Positions 11,963 through 26,900 are shown, numbered from the stretch's first letter. The stretch: 64,000 nucleotides of DNA from Xylocopa sonorina (GCF_050948175.1 NW_027490215.1:744001-808000); one strand, 5' to 3'. Notes: generated from the letters alone by a model not told the origin. Program-made: numbers and translations.

Positions 11963-12102
11963 GTAAGTTTTAAGGCGTAATTTTGGTTAAATCGTGTTCC
12001 GACCGCCAACGTACCCGGCTCCGTCGCAATTCGCGTAGGTTTACGGGAAAGGATACGAATCGTGCCATCCGATCGAGCACAATCGCACCACGGGACGTGA
12101 CA

Positions 12103-15100
12103 CATGTATACATCGTATTCACTTCAAAAGAATGTAAATATGACAATTCCATGCTAGGAAATAGCGTTTGCAGATGTCTACGTATCGTAGCATTAGAGTT
12201 CCAATGCTTGTTAAAACGCGATATCGCATCTCACTTTTATGTTTCATGACAAGATATAATATTCATTGCGAAGTGTCATGTATACCTCGCATACACTTCA
12301 AATGAATGTAAATGCGACACTTCCCAGCTAGGAAATAGCGCTTGCAGATGTCTACGTATTGAAGCAATAGAGTACTAATGCTTCTTAAATCGCGATATCG
12401 CATCTCATTTCTATGTTTCATTATAACATATAATATTCGTTGTGCAGTGTTATGTATACCCCGTATTCACCTCAAAATAATGCAAATGCGACACATCCCT
12501 GCTAGCAAATAGCATTTGCAGATGTCTAAATATCGAAGCAATAGAGTCTTAATGCTTCTTAAAAAAAGATAACGCATCACAATTCTATGTTTCATGATAA
12601 CATTTACTATTCATTGTGGTGTGATATGTATACCTCGTATTCACTTCAAAACAATGCGAATGCGACACTTCCTTGCTAGGAAATAGCGTTTGTAGATGTC
12701 TACGTATTGTAGCAACACAGTTCTAATGCTTGTAAAAATTCGATATCGCATCTCATTTCTATGTTTCGTGATAAGATATAATATTCATTGCGTAGTGTCA
12801 TGTATATCTCGTACTCACTTTAAAAGAATGTAACTGCGGCACATACTTGCTAGGAAATAGCGTTTCCAGATGTCTACGTATCGAAACAATAGAGCTCTAA
12901 TGCTTCTTCAAACGAGATGTCGCATCTCATTTCTATGTTTCACGATAAGATATAATATTAATAGCAAAGTGTTATGCATTGCTCTTCAACACTTCAAATG
13001 AATGTAAATGCGACACTTCCTTGCTAGGAAGTAGCGTTTGCATATGTCTACGTATCGAAGAAATAGGGTTCTAATGCTTCTTAAACCGCGATATCGCATC
13101 TCATTTCTATGTTTCATGATAAGCTATAATACTCATTGCGAAGTGTCATGTATACCTCGCATACACTTCAAATGAATGTAAATGTGACACTTCCTTGCTA
13201 GGAAATAGCGTTTGCAGAAATCTACGTATCGTAGCAGTAGGGTTTTAATGCTTCTTAAATCTCGATAACGCATCCCACTTCTATGTCTCATGACAAGATA
13301 TGGTATTCATTGCGAAGTGTCATGTGTACCTCGCATACACTTCAAATGAATGTAAATGCGACACTTCCTTGCTAGGAAATAGCGTTGGCAGATGTCTACG
13401 TATCGTAGCAATAGAAATCTAATGCTTCTCAAAACGAGATATCACATCTCATTCCTATGTTTCATGATAAGATATAATATTCATTGTGGAGTGTTATTAT
13501 TACCTCGTATTCACGTCAAAAGAATGTACATGCTACACTTCCTGGCTAGGAAATAGCGTTTGCAGATGTCTACGTATCGAAGCAATAGTGTTCTAATGCT
13601 GCTTAAATCGCGATATCGCATCTCATTTCTATGTTTCATGATAAGATATAATATGCATTGAGCAGTGTAATGTATAGCGCCTGCATATGTCCCTGTACCG
13701 TAGAAATAGAGTTCTAATTCTTCTTAAAGCGCGATATAGCACCTTATTTTTATGTTTCATTAGAAGATATAATATTCATTGCGAAGTGTCTTGTATACCT
13801 CGCATACACGTCAAAAGAATGTAAATGCGACACTTCCTTGCTAGGAAATAGCGTTGGCACATGTCTCCGTATCGAAGCAATAAAGTTCTAATGCTTCTTA
13901 AATCGCCATATCGCATATCATTTCTATGTTTCATGGTAAGATATAATATTCATTGTGGAGTGTTATGTATACCTCGTATTCACATCAAAAGAATGTAAAT
14001 GCGACACTTCCTTGCTGGGAAATTGCATTTGCAGATGTCTACGCATCGAAGCAATAGAGTTCTAATGCTTCTCAAGACGCAATATCGCATCTCATTTCTA
14101 TGTTTCGTGACAAGATATAATATTCATTATGGAGCGTTATGTATACGTCGCATTCGCTTCAAAAGAGTGTAATTGCGATATTTCCTTGCTAGGAAATAGC
14201 GTCTGCAGATATCTACGTATCGTAGCAATAGAGTTCTAATGCTTCTTAAAACGCGATATCGCATCTCATTTCTATGTTTCATCATAAGATATAATATTCA
14301 GTGTGGAGTGTTATGTATACCACATATTCGCTTGAAAAGAATGTAAATACGACACTTCCTTGCTAGGAAATTGCTTCTGCAGATGTCTACGTATCGTAGC
14401 AATAGAATTGCAATGCTTCTTAGAACGCGATATTGCATCTCATTTCTATGTTTCGTGATAAGATATAATAAACATTGCGGAGTGTCATGTATTCCTCGCA
14501 TACGCTTCAAATGAATGCTAATGCGACACTTCCTTGCTAGGAAATAGCGTTTGCAGATGTCCACGTATCGTAGCAATAGAGTTCTAATGCTTCTTATATC
14601 GCGATATAGCATTTCATTTCTATGTTTCATGATAACATACAATATTCATTACGAAGTGTCATGTAGACCTCGAATTCACATCAAAAGAATGTAAATGCGA
14701 CACTTCCTTGCTAGGAAATAGCGTTTCCAGATTTCTGCGTATCGTAGCATTAGATTTCTGTTGCCTCTCAAAACGCGATATCGCATCTTATTTCTATGTT
14801 TCATGATAAGATATAATATTTATTGCGAAGTGTCACGTATACATCGCATACACTTCAAATGAATGTAAATGCGACACTTCCGTGCTAGGTAATAGAGTTT
14901 GCAGATGTCTACGTATCGTAGCAAGCGTGTTATAATGCTTCATAAAACGAGATATCGCATCTCATTTCTATGTTCCATGACAACATATAATATTCATTGC
15001 GAAGTGTTATGTATACCTCGCATACACTTCAAATGAATGTAAATGCGACACTTCCTTGCTAGGGAATAGCGATTGCAGATGTCTACCTATCGAAGCAATA

Positions 15101-16645
15101 GAGTTCTAATGCTTCTTGAAACGGGATATCGCATCTCATTTCTATGTTTCATGATAAGATATAATATTCATTGCGAAGTTCCATGTATCCCTCGTATTCA
15201 CTTCAAATGAATGTAAATGCGACACTTCCTTGCTAGGAAGTAGCGTTTGCAGATGTCTACGTATCGATGCAATAGTGTTCTAATGCATCATATATCGCGA
15301 TATCGCATCTCATTTATACGTTTCATGATAATATATAATATTCATTGTGTAATGCTATGTATACCTCGCATTCACTTCAAAAGAATATAAATGCGACACT
15401 TCCTTGCTAGGAAATAGCGTTTGCAGACGTCTACGTATCGAAGCAATAGTGTTCTAATGCTTCTTGAAACGCGATATCGCATCTCATTTCTATGTTTCAT
15501 GATAAGATATAATATTCATTGTGGAGTGTTATGTATACCTAGTACACACATCAAAAGAATGATAATGCTTCACTTCCTTGCTAGAAAATAGCGTTTGCAG
15601 ATGTCTATGTATCGTAGCAATAGAGTTCTATTTCTTCTTAAAACGCGATATCGCATCTCATTTCTATGTTTCATGATAAGATATAATATTCATTGCGAAG
15701 TGTCTTGTATACCTCGCATACACTTCAAATGAATGTAAATGCGACACTTCCTTGCTAGGAAATAGCGTTTGCAGATGTCTCCGTAACGAAGCAATAGTGT
15801 TCTAACGCTTCTTAAATCGCGATATCGCATCTCATTTCCACGTTTCGCGGTAAGGTATAATATTCACTATGGAGTGTTATGTATACACCGTATTCACTTC
15901 AAAAGAATGTAAATGCGTCACTTGTTTGCTATTAAATAGCGTCTGCAGATGTCTACGTATCGTAGCAATAGGCTTCTGATGCTGCTTAAAACGCGATATC
16001 GCTTCTCATTTCTATGTTTCATGATAAGATATAATATTTATTACGAAGTGTCATGTATACCTCGTATTCCTTTCAAAGGAATGTAAATGCGACACTTCCT
16101 TGCTAGGATATAGGGTTTGCAGGTGTCTACGTATTGTAGCATTAGGGTTCTACCGCTTCTTCCAACGCGATATCGCATCTCATTTGTATGTTTCGTGATA
16201 AGATATAATATTCTTTGTGGATTGCTATGTATACCTCGTATTCGATTCAAAAGAATGTAAATGCGACACTTCCTTACTACGAAATAGCGTTTGCAGATAT
16301 ATACGAATCGAAGCAATAGAATTCTAACGCTTCTTAAAACGCAATATCACATCTCATTTTAATGTCTCACGATAAGATATAATATTCATTGCGAAGTATC
16401 ATGTATACCTCGCATGCACTACAAATGAATGTAAATGCGACACTTCCTTGCTAGGAAATAGCGTTTGCAGATGTCTACGTGTCGAAGCAATAGAGTTCTA
16501 ATGCCCCTTAAATCGCGGTATCGCATCTCATTTCTATGTTTCACGATAAGATATAATATTCATTGCGAAGTGTCGTGTATACCTAGCATACACTTCAAAT
16601 GAAAACAAATGCGACACTTCCTTGTAGGAAATAGCGTTTGCAGAT
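12103..16645 (+). repeat. Satellite stretch of diverged single monomers with one truncated unit
   Basis: No long internal duplication was noticed here. At about 13676 the monomer jumps from tgtata straight to gcgcctgcatatg, removing about 53 bp (the usual cctcg...gaaata part). Three bases (ATA) are shared at both deletion ends. A large share of units carry the gcgaagtgtcatg type with catacacttcaaatg. Confidence 0.85.
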
Positions 16646-19600
16646 GTCTACGTATCGAAGCAATAGAGTTCTAATGCTTCTTAAATCGCGATATCGCATC
16701 TCATTTCTATGTTTCGTGATAAGATATCATATTCATTGCGAAGTGTCATGTATTCCTCGTCTACAATTCAAATGAATAAGTACGACACTTCCTTTCCAGG
16801 AAATTACATTTCCAGATGTCTACGTATCGAAGCAATAAAGTTCTAATGCTTCTTAAAACAAGATGTCGCATCTCGTTTTTATGTTTGATGATAAGATATG
16901 ATATTCTTTGCGAAGTATCATGTATACCTCGTGTTCACTTCAAAAGAATGTAAATGCGACTCTTCCGTCCTAGGAAATAGCGTTTGCAGATGTCTTCTTA
17001 TCGAAGAAATGGTGTTTTATGCTTCTTAAATCCCGAAATCGCATCTCTTTTCTATGTTTCATGATAAGATATAATATTCATTGCGAAGTGTCACGAATAC
17101 CTCGTATTCACTTCAAAAGAATGTAAATGCGACACCTTCTTGCTAGGAAATAGCGTTGGCAGATGTCTACGTATCGTAGCAATAGGGTTCTAATGCTTCT
17201 TAAATCGCGATATCGCATCTCATTTCTATATTTCGTGATAAAATATAATATTCGTTGTGGGGTGTTATGTATGAAGCGTACTTACTTCAAAAGAATGTAA
17301 ATGCGGCACTTCCTTCCTAGGAAATAGCGTTTGCAGATGTCTACGTATTGTAGCAATAGAGTTCTAAAGCTTCTTAAAACGCGATATCGCATCTCATTTC
17401 TATGCTTCATGATAAGAAACAATATTAATTGCCAAGTGTTATGAATTCCTCGTCTACAATTCAAACGAATGAAAATGCCATACATCCTTTCTAGGAAATA
17501 GCTTTTCCAGATGTCTACGTATCGAGGCAATTGAGTTCTAATGCTACTTAAATCACAATATCGCATCTCATTTCTATGCATCACGATAAGATATAATATT
17601 CATTGTGGAGTGTTATGTATACCTCGTATTCACTTCAAATGAATGTACATGCGACACTTTCTTTCTACGAAATAGCGTTTCCACATGTCTACGTGTCGTA
17701 GCAAAAGAGCTCTAATGTTTCCTAAAACGCGATATCGCATCTCATTTCTACGTTTCATGATAAGACGTAGTATTCATTGCGAAGTGTTATGTATACCTCG
17801 CATACACGTCCAATGAATGTAAATGCGAAACTTCCTTGCTAGGAAGTAGCTATTGCAGATGTCTACGTATCGTAGCAATAGTGTTCTAGTGCTACTTAAA
17901 TCGCGATATCGCATCTCATTTCTATGTTTCATGATAAGATATAATACCCATTTCGAAGTGTTACGCATACCTCGTATGCACTTCAAATGAATGAAAGTGC
18001 TAGATTTCCTTGCTAGGAAGCAGCGCTTGCTGTTGTCTACGTATCGAAGCAATAGAGTTCTGATGCTTCTTAATTCGCGATATCGCATCTCATTTCTATG
18101 TTTCATGATATGATATAGTATTCATTGCGAATTGTCATCTATATCTCGCACACACTTCAAATGAATGTAAACCCGACACTTCCTTCCTAGAAAATTACGT
18201 TTCCAGATGTCTACCTATCGAAGCAATAGAGTTCTAAAGCTTCTTAGAACGCGATATCGCATCTCATTTCTATGCTTCATGATAAGAAACAATATTAATT
18301 GCAAAGTGTTACGTATACCTCGTATACACTTCAATGAATGTAAGTGCGACACTTCCTTCCTAGGAAGTAGCGTTTGCAGTTGTCTACGTATCGAAGCAAT
18401 AGAGTTCTAATGCTTCTTAAATCGCGATATCGCATCTCATTTCTATGTTTCGTGATAAGATATCATATTCATTGCGAAGTGTCATGTATTCCTCGTCTAC
18501 AATTCAAATGAATAAGTACGACACTTCCTTTCCAGGAAATTACATTTCCAGATGTCTACGTATCGAAGCAATAAAGTTCTAATGCTTCTTAAAACAAGAT
18601 GTCGCATCTCGTTTTTATGTTTGATGATAAGATATGATATTCTTTGCGAAGTATCATGTATACCTCGTGTTCACTTCAAAAGAATGTAAATGCGACTCTT
18701 CCGTCCTAGGAAATAGCGTTTGCAGATGTCTTCTTATCGAAGAAATGGTGTTTTATGCTTCTTAAATCCCGAAATCGCATCTCTTTTCTATGTTTCATGA
18801 TAAGATATAATATTCATTGCGAAGTGTCACGAATACCTCGTATTCACTTCAAAAGAATGTAAATGCGACACCTTCTTGCTAGGAAATAGCGTTGGCAGAT
18901 GTCTACGTATCGTAGCAATAGGGTTCTAATGCTTCTTAAATCGCGATATCGCATCTCATTTCTATATTTCGTGATAAAATATAATATTCGTTGTGGGGTG
19001 TTATGTATGAAGCGTACTTACTTCAAAAGAATGTAAATGCGGCACTTCCTTCCTAGGAAATAGCGTTTGCAGATGTCTACGTATTGTAGCAATAGAGTTC
19101 TAAAGCTTCTTAAAACGCGATATCGCATCTCATTTCTATGCTTCATGATAAGAAACAATATTAATTGCCAAGTGTTATGAATTCCTCGTCTACAATTCAA
19201 ACGAATGAAAATGCCATACATCCTTTCTAGGAAATAGCTTTTCCAGATGTCTACGTATCGAGGCAATTGAGTTCTAATGCTACTTAAATCACAATATCGC
19301 ATCTCATTTCTATGCATCACGATAAGATATAATATTCATTGTGGAGTGTTATGTATACCTCGTATTCACTTCAAATGAATGTACATGCGACACTTTCTTT
19401 CTACGAAATAGCGTTTCCACATGTCTACGTGTCGTAGCAAAAGAGCTCTAATGTTTCCTAAAACGCGATATCGCATCTCATTTCTACGTTTCATGATAAG
19501 ACGTAGTATTCATTGCGAAGTGTTATGTATACCTCGCATACACGTCCAATGAATGTAAATGCGAAACTTCCTTGCTAGGAAGTAGCTATTGCAGAAGTCT

Positions 19601-20130
19601 ACGTATCGTAGCAATAGTGTTCTAGTGCTACTTAAATCGCGATATCGCATCTCATTTCTATGTTTCATGATAAGATATAATACCCATTTCGAAGTGTTAC
19701 GCATACCTCGTATGCACTTCAAATGAATGAAAGTGCTAGATTTCCTTGCTAGGAAGCAGCGCTTGCTGTTGTCTACGTATCGAAGCAATAGAGTTCTGAT
19801 GCTTCTTAATTCGCGATATCGCATCTCATTTCTATGTTTCATGATATGATATAGTATTCATTGCGAATTGTCATCTATATCTCGCACACACTTCAAATGA
19901 ATGTAAACCCGACACTTCCTTCCTAGAAAATTACGTTTCCAGATGTCTACCTATCGAAGCAATAGAGTTCTAAAGCTTCTTAGAACGCGATATCGCATCT
20001 CATTTCTATGCTTCATGATAAGAAACAATATTAATTGCAAAGTGTTACGTATACCTCGTATACACTTCAATGAATGTAAGTGCGACACTTCCTTCCTAGG
20101 AAGTAGCGTTTGCAGTTGTCTACGTATCGA
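16646..20130 (+). repeat. Tandem duplication of a 1736 bp, ten-monomer block
   Basis: Copy 1 (about 16646-18390) and copy 2 (about 18391-20130) match at a constant offset of 1736 bp (10 x 174 minus 4). The four-base deficit is carried by shortened monomers present in both copies, such as aatgaataagtacgac at about 16771 and 18507. Only one mismatch was noticed (T17860 versus A19596). Copy 2 diverges from copy 1 after about 20135. This is among the youngest duplications in the window. Confidence 0.94.
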
Positions 20131-20934
20131 AGCAACAGAGTACTGGTGCTTCTTAAATCGCGATATCGCATCTCATTTCTATGTTTCATGATAAGATATA
20201 ATATTCATTGCTAGGTGTCATGTATACATCGTATTCACTTCAAAAGAATGTAAATGCGACACTTCCTTGCTAGGAAATAGCGTTTGCAGATGTCTACTTA
20301 TCGAAGAAATGGAGTTTTATGCTTCTTAAATCCCGATATCGCATCTCATTTCTATGTTTCATGATAAGATATAATATTCATTGTGGATTGTTATGTATAC
20401 CTCGTATTCACTTAAATAGAATGTAATTGCGATACTTCCTTGCTAGGAAATAGCGTTTGCAGATGTCTCCGTATCGAACAATAGAGATCTAATGCTTCTC
20501 AAATCGCGATATCGCTTCTCATTTCTATGTTTCATGATAAGATATAATATTCATTGCGCAGTGTCATGTATACCTCGTATTCACTTCAAAAGAATGTAAG
20601 TGCGACACTTCCTTCCTAGGAACTAGCGTCTGCAGATGTCTACGATTCGAAGCAATAGAGTTCTAGTGCTTCTTGAAACGGGATATCGCATCTCATTTCT
20701 ATGTTTCATGATAAGATATAATATTCATTGCGAATTGTCATGAGTACCTTGGATACACAACAACTGAATGTAAATGCGACACTTCCGTACTAGGAAGATG
20801 CGTTTGCAGATATCTACGTATCGAAGCAATAGAGTTCTAATGCTTCTCAAAACGCGATACCGCATCTCATTTCTATGTTTCATGATGAGATATAATATTC
20901 ATTGCGAAGTGTCATGTATACCTCGGATACACTT
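20131..20934 (+). repeat. Ordinary satellite monomers between two duplicated blocks
   Basis: About 4.6 diverged monomers. The unit at 20731-20860 shares the rare tccgtactaggaagatgcg variant and the gcgaattgtcat form with the unit at 1590-1690, on the far side of element copy B. Confidence 0.85.
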
Positions 20935-23900
20935 CAAATGAATGTAAATGCGACACTTCCTTGCTAGGAAATAGCGTTTCCACATGTCTACCTATTGAAA
21001 CAATAGGGTTCTAGTGCTTCTTAAAACGAGATGTCGCATCTCATTTCTATGTTTCAAGGTAAGATAAAACAATCATTGCGAAGTGTTACTTATACCTCGC
21101 ATAAACTTCAAATGAATGTAAATGTGACACTTCATTGCTAGGAAATAGCGTTTGCAGATGACTACGTATCGCAGAAATAGTGTTCTAATGCTTCTTAAAA
21201 CGCGATATCGCATCTCATTTCCATGTTTCATGATGAGATAAAAAATACATTGCGAAGTGTCATATATACCTCGTTTTCAGTTCAAACGAATGTAAATGCG
21301 GCACTTCCTTGCTAGAAAGTAGCATATGAAGATGTCTACGTATCGATGCAATAGAATTCTAATGCTTTCTAAATCAAGGTATCGCTTCTCATTTCTATGT
21401 TTCATGATAAGGTATAATATTCATTGTGGAGTGTTATGTATACCTCGTATTCACTTCAAAAGAATGTAAATCCGACACTTCCTTGCTATTAAATAGCGTT
21501 TGCAGATGTCTACGTATCGTAGCAATAGTGTTCTAATGCCTTTTAAATCGAGATATCGCATCTCATTTCTATGTCTCATGATAAGATATAATATTCGTTG
21601 CGAAGTATTATGTATTTCTCGTCTACACTTCAAATGAATGTAAATACGACAGTTCCTTGCTAGGAAATAGCGTTTGCAGATGTCTATGTATCGGAGCAAT
21701 AGAGTTCTAATGCCACTTAAAACGGGATATCGCATCTCATTTCTATGTTTCATGATAAGATATAATATTCACTGTGGAGCGTTATGTATACCTCGTATTC
21801 ACTTAACAAGAATGTAAATGCGACACATCCCTGCTAGGAAATAGCGTTTTCCGATGTCTACGTATCGAAGCAATAGATTTCTAATGTTTCTTAAAACGCG
21901 ATATCGCATCTCATTTCTATGTTTCATGATACGATATAATATTCATTGCGAAGGGACATGTATACCTCGCATTCACTTCAAATGAATGTAAATGCGACAC
22001 TTCCTTGCCATTAAATAGCGTTTGCAAATGTCTGCGTATCGAAGCAATAGAGTTCTGATGCTTCTTAAGACGGGATATCGCATCTCATTTCTATGTCTCA
22101 TGATAAGATATAATATTCATTGTGAAGTGTTATGTATACCTCGTATTCACTACAAATGAATGTAAATGCGACACTTCCTTGCTAGGAAATACCGTTTCCA
22201 GATGTCTACGCTTCGAAGCAATAGAGTTCTAATGCTTCTTGAAACGCGATATCGCATCTCATTTCTATGTTTCATGATAAGATATAATATTCACTGCGAA
22301 GTGTCACTTATACCTCGCATAATCTTCAACTGAATAAAAATGCGACACTTCCTTTCTAGGAAATAACGTTTCCAGATGTCTACGTATCGAAGCAGCAGAG
22401 TTCTAATGCTTCATAAAACAAGATATCGCATCTCATATCTATGTTTCATGATAAGACATAATAATCATCGCGAAGTGTCATGTATACCTCGTATTAACTT
22501 CAAAGGAATGTAACTGCGACACTTCCCTGCTATTATATAGCGTTTGCAAATGTCTACGTATCGTAGCAATAGAGTTCTAACGCTTCTTAAAACGCGACAT
22601 CGCATCACATATCTATGTTTCATGATAAGATATAATATTCATTGTAGAGTGTCCTGTGTACCTCGGATTTAATTCAGAAGATTGTAATGCGATACTTCCT
22701 TGCTAGGAAATAGCGTTTGCAGACGTCTCCGTACCGAAGCAATAGAGATCTAATGCTTCTCAAATCGCGATATCGCATTTCATTTCTATGTTTCGTGATA
22801 AGGTATAACATTCATTGTGGTGTGTTATGTATACCTCGTATTCACTTTAAAAGAATGTAAATGCGACACTTCCTTGCGACTAAATAGCGTTCGCAGATGT
22901 CTACGTATCGTAGCAATAGAGTTCTGATGCTTCTTAAAACGCGATATCGCATATCATTTCTATGTTTCATGATAAGATATAATATTCATTGCGAAGTGCC
23001 ATGTATACCTGGTATTCACTTCAAAAGAATGTAAATGCGACACTTCCTTGCTAGGAAATTGCGTTTGCAGATCTCTACGTATCGAAGCAATAGAGTTATA
23101 ATGCTTCTTAAAGCGAGATATCGCATTTCATTTCTTTGTTTCATGATAAGATATAATATTCATTGCGAAGTGTCATGTATACCTCGTATTCACTTCAAAA
23201 GAATGTAAATGCGACACTTCCTTTCTAGGAAATAGCGTTTGAAAGATGTCTACGTATCGTAGCATTAGAATTCTAATGCTTCTTAAAACGCGATATCGCA
23301 TCTCATTTCTATGTGTCATGATAAGATGTAATATTCAATGCGAAGTGTCTTGTATACCTCGCATAAACTTCAACTGAATGTAAATGCGACACTTCCTTGC
23401 TTGGAAATAGCGTTGGCAGATGTCTACGTATCGAAGCAATAGTGTTCTAAAGCTTCTTAAATCGCCGTATCGCATCTTATTTCTATGTTTCATGATAAGA
23501 TATAATATTCATTGTGGAGTGTTTGTATACGTCGTATTCAACTCAACAGAATGTAAATGCGACACTTCCTTGATAGGAAATAGCGTCTGCAGATATCTAC
23601 GTATCGTAGCAATAGAGCTCTAATGGTTCTTAAACCGCGATATCAAATCTCATTTCTATGTCTCATGATAAGATATAATATTCATTGCCAAGTGTCACTT
23701 ATACCTCGCATACACTTCAAATGAATGTAAATGCGACACTTCCTTGCTAGGAAATAGCGTTTCCACATGTCTACGTATTGAAACAATAGGGTTCTAGTGC
23801 TTCTTAAAACGAGATGTCGCATCTCATTTCTATGTTTCAAGGTAAGATAAAACAATCATTGCGAAGTGTCACTTATACCTCGCATAAACTTCAAATGAAT

Positions 23901-26900
23901 GTAAATGTGACACTTCATTGCTAGGAAATAGCGTTTGCAGATGACTACGTATCGCAGAAATAGTGTTCTTATGCTTCTTAAAACGCGATATCGCATCTCA
24001 TTTCCATGTTTCATGATGAGATAAAAAATACATTGCGAAGTGCCATATATGCCTCGTATTCAGTTCAAACGAATGTAAATGCGGCACTTCCTTGCTAGAA
24101 AGTAGCATATGAAGATGTCAACGTATCGATGCAATAGAATTCTAATGCTTTCTAAATCAAGGTGTCGCTTCTCATTTCTATGTTACATGATAAGGTATAA
24201 TATTCATTGTGGAGTGTTATGTATACCTCGTATTCACTTCAAAAGAATGTAAATCCGACACTTCCTTGCTATTAAATAGCGTTTGCAGATGTCTACGTAT
24301 CGTAGCAATAGTGTTCAAATGCCTTTTAAATCGAGATATCGCATCTCATTTCTATGTCTCATGATAAGATATAATATTCGTTGCGAAGTATTATGCATTT
24401 CTCGTCTACACTTCAAACGAATGTAAATACGACAGTTCCTTGCTAGGAAATAGCGCTTGTAGATGTCTACGTATCGAAGCAACAGAGTACTGGTGCTTCT
24501 TAATTCGCGATATCGCATCTCATTTCTATATTTGATGATAAGATATAATATTCATTGCGAAGTGTCACTTATACCTCGCATACAGTTCAAATGAATGTAA
24601 ATGTAACACTTCCTTGCTAGGAAATATCGTTCGCAGATGTGTACCTATCGTAGCAGTAAGGTTCTAATGCTTCTCAAAACGCGATATCGCATCTCATTCC
24701 TATGTTTCATGATAAGATATAATATTCACCGCGAAGTGTCACTTATACCTCGCATACACTTCAAATGAATGTAAATGCGACACTTCCTTCCTAGGAAATA
24801 GCGTTTGCAGATGTCTATGTATCGGAGCAATAGAGTTCTAATGCCACTTAAAACGGGATATCGCATCTCATTTCTATGTTTCATGATAAGATATAATATT
24901 CACTATGGAGCGTTATGTATACCTCGTATTCACTTAACAAGAATGTAAATGCGACACTTCCCTGCTAGGAAATAGCGTTTTCCGATGTCTACGTATCGAA
25001 GCAATAGATTTCTAATGTTTCTTAAAACGCGATATCGCATCTCATTTCTATGTTTCATGATACGATATAATATTCATTGCGAAGGGACATGTATACCTCG
25101 CATTCACTTCAAATGAATGTAAATGCGACACTTCCTTGCCATTAAATAGCGTTTGCAAATGTCTGCGTATCGAAGCAATAGAGTTCGGATGCTTCTTAAG
25201 ACGGGATATCGCATCTCATTTCTATGTCTCATGATAAGATATAATATTCATTGTGAAGTGTTATGTATACCTCGTATTCACTTCAAATGAATGTAAATGC
25301 GACACTTCCTTGCTAGGAAATACCGTTTCCAGATGTCTACGCTTCGAAGCAATAGAGTTCTAATGCTTCTTGAAACGCGATATCGCATATCATTTCTAGG
25401 CTTCATGATAAGCTATAATACTCATTGCGAAGTGTTACGTATACCTGGTATACAATTCAATGAATGTAAATGCGACACTTCCTTGCTAGGAAGTAGCGCT
25501 TGCAGTTGTCTACGTATCGAAGAAATAGATTTTTGTGCTTTTTAAATCCCGATATCGCATCTCACTTCTATGTTTCACGATAAGATATAATATTCATTGT
25601 GGAGTGTAATGTATGCCTCGTATTCACTTAAAAAGAATGTAATTGCGAAACTTCCTTGCTAGGGAATAGCGTTTGCAGATGTCTCCGTACCGAAGCAATA
25701 GAGATCTAATGCTTCTCAAATCGCGATATCGCATTTCATTTCTATGTTTCGTGATATGGTATAATATTCATTGTGGTGTGTTATGTATACCTCGTATTCA
25801 CTTCAAAAGAATGTCTATGCTTCACTACCATGCTAGGAAATAGCGTTTGCAGATGTCTACGTATCGTAGCAAGTGTTCTAATCCTTCTTAAAACGTGATA
25901 ATGCATCTCACTTCTATATTTCATGATAAGAGATAGTATCCATTGCGAATTGTCATGTATACCTCGTATTCACTTCAAAAGAATGTAACTGCGACACTTC
26001 CCTGCTATTATATAGCGTTTGCAAATGTTTACGTATCGTAGCAATAGAGTTCTAATGCTTCTTAAAACGCGACATCGCATCACATTTCTATGTTTCATGA
26101 TAAGATATAATATTCATTGTAGAGTGTCCTGTGTACCTCGGATTTAATTCAAAAGATTGTAATGCGATACTTCCTTGCTAGGAAATAGCGTTTGCAGACG
26201 TCTCCGTACCGAAGCAATAGAGATCTAATGCTTCTCAAATCGCGATATCGCATTTCATTTCTATGTTTCGTGATAAGGTATAACATTCATTGTGGTGTGT
26301 TATGTATACCTCGTATTCACTTTAAAAGAATGTAAATGCGACACTTCCTTGCGACTAAATAGCGTTCGCAGATGTCTACGTATCGTAGCAATAGAGTTCT
26401 GATGCTTCTTAAAACGCGATATCGCGTATCATTTCTATGTTTCATGATAAGATATAATATTCATTGCGAAGTGTCATGTATACCTCGTGTCCACTTGAAA
26501 CGAATGTAAATGCGACACTTCCGTGCTAGGAAATAGCGTTTGCACATCTCTACGTGTCGAAACAATACAGTTCTAATGCTTCTTAAAACGAGATGTCGCA
26601 TCTCATTTCTATGTTGCATGATAAGATATAATATGCATTGCGATGTGACATGTATACCTCGTATTCACTCCAAAAGAATGTATGTGCGACACTTCCTTGC
26701 TAGGAAATAGCGATGGCAGATGTCCACGTATCGAAGACACAGTGTTCTAATGCTTCTTAAAACGAGATATCACATCTCATTTCTATGTTTTTTGATAAGA
26801 TATAATATTCATTGCGAAGTGCCATGTATACCTGGTATTCACTTCAAAGGAATGTAAATGCGACACTACCTTTCTAGGAAATAGCGTTTGAAAGATGTCT

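Larger units (their letters stand above)
10648..12102 (-). mobile_element. Dispersed element copy B, LTR-like, about 1455 bp, inserted in satellite
   Basis: This island interrupts the satellite. On the + strand it starts TGACGTTAGGCG and ends GGGACGTGACA. Read on the minus strand it runs from TGTCACGTCCCG to GCCTAACGTCA, a TG...CA outline typical of LTRs (established for retrotransposon LTRs; identity here is inference). It is collinear with copy A in reverse (anchors listed there). The part at 10650-11230 is GC-rich, 11270-11450 is AT-rich and 11460-12090 is again GC-rich. No gag, pol, integrase or transposase motif was seen, so a solo LTR or a short non-autonomous element is most likely. 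The satellite on the left stops at about monomer position 49 and resumes on the right at about position 114, with no matching target-site duplication (left flank gcttcta, right flank catgtat). The insertion site was therefore altered. Confidence 0.65.
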
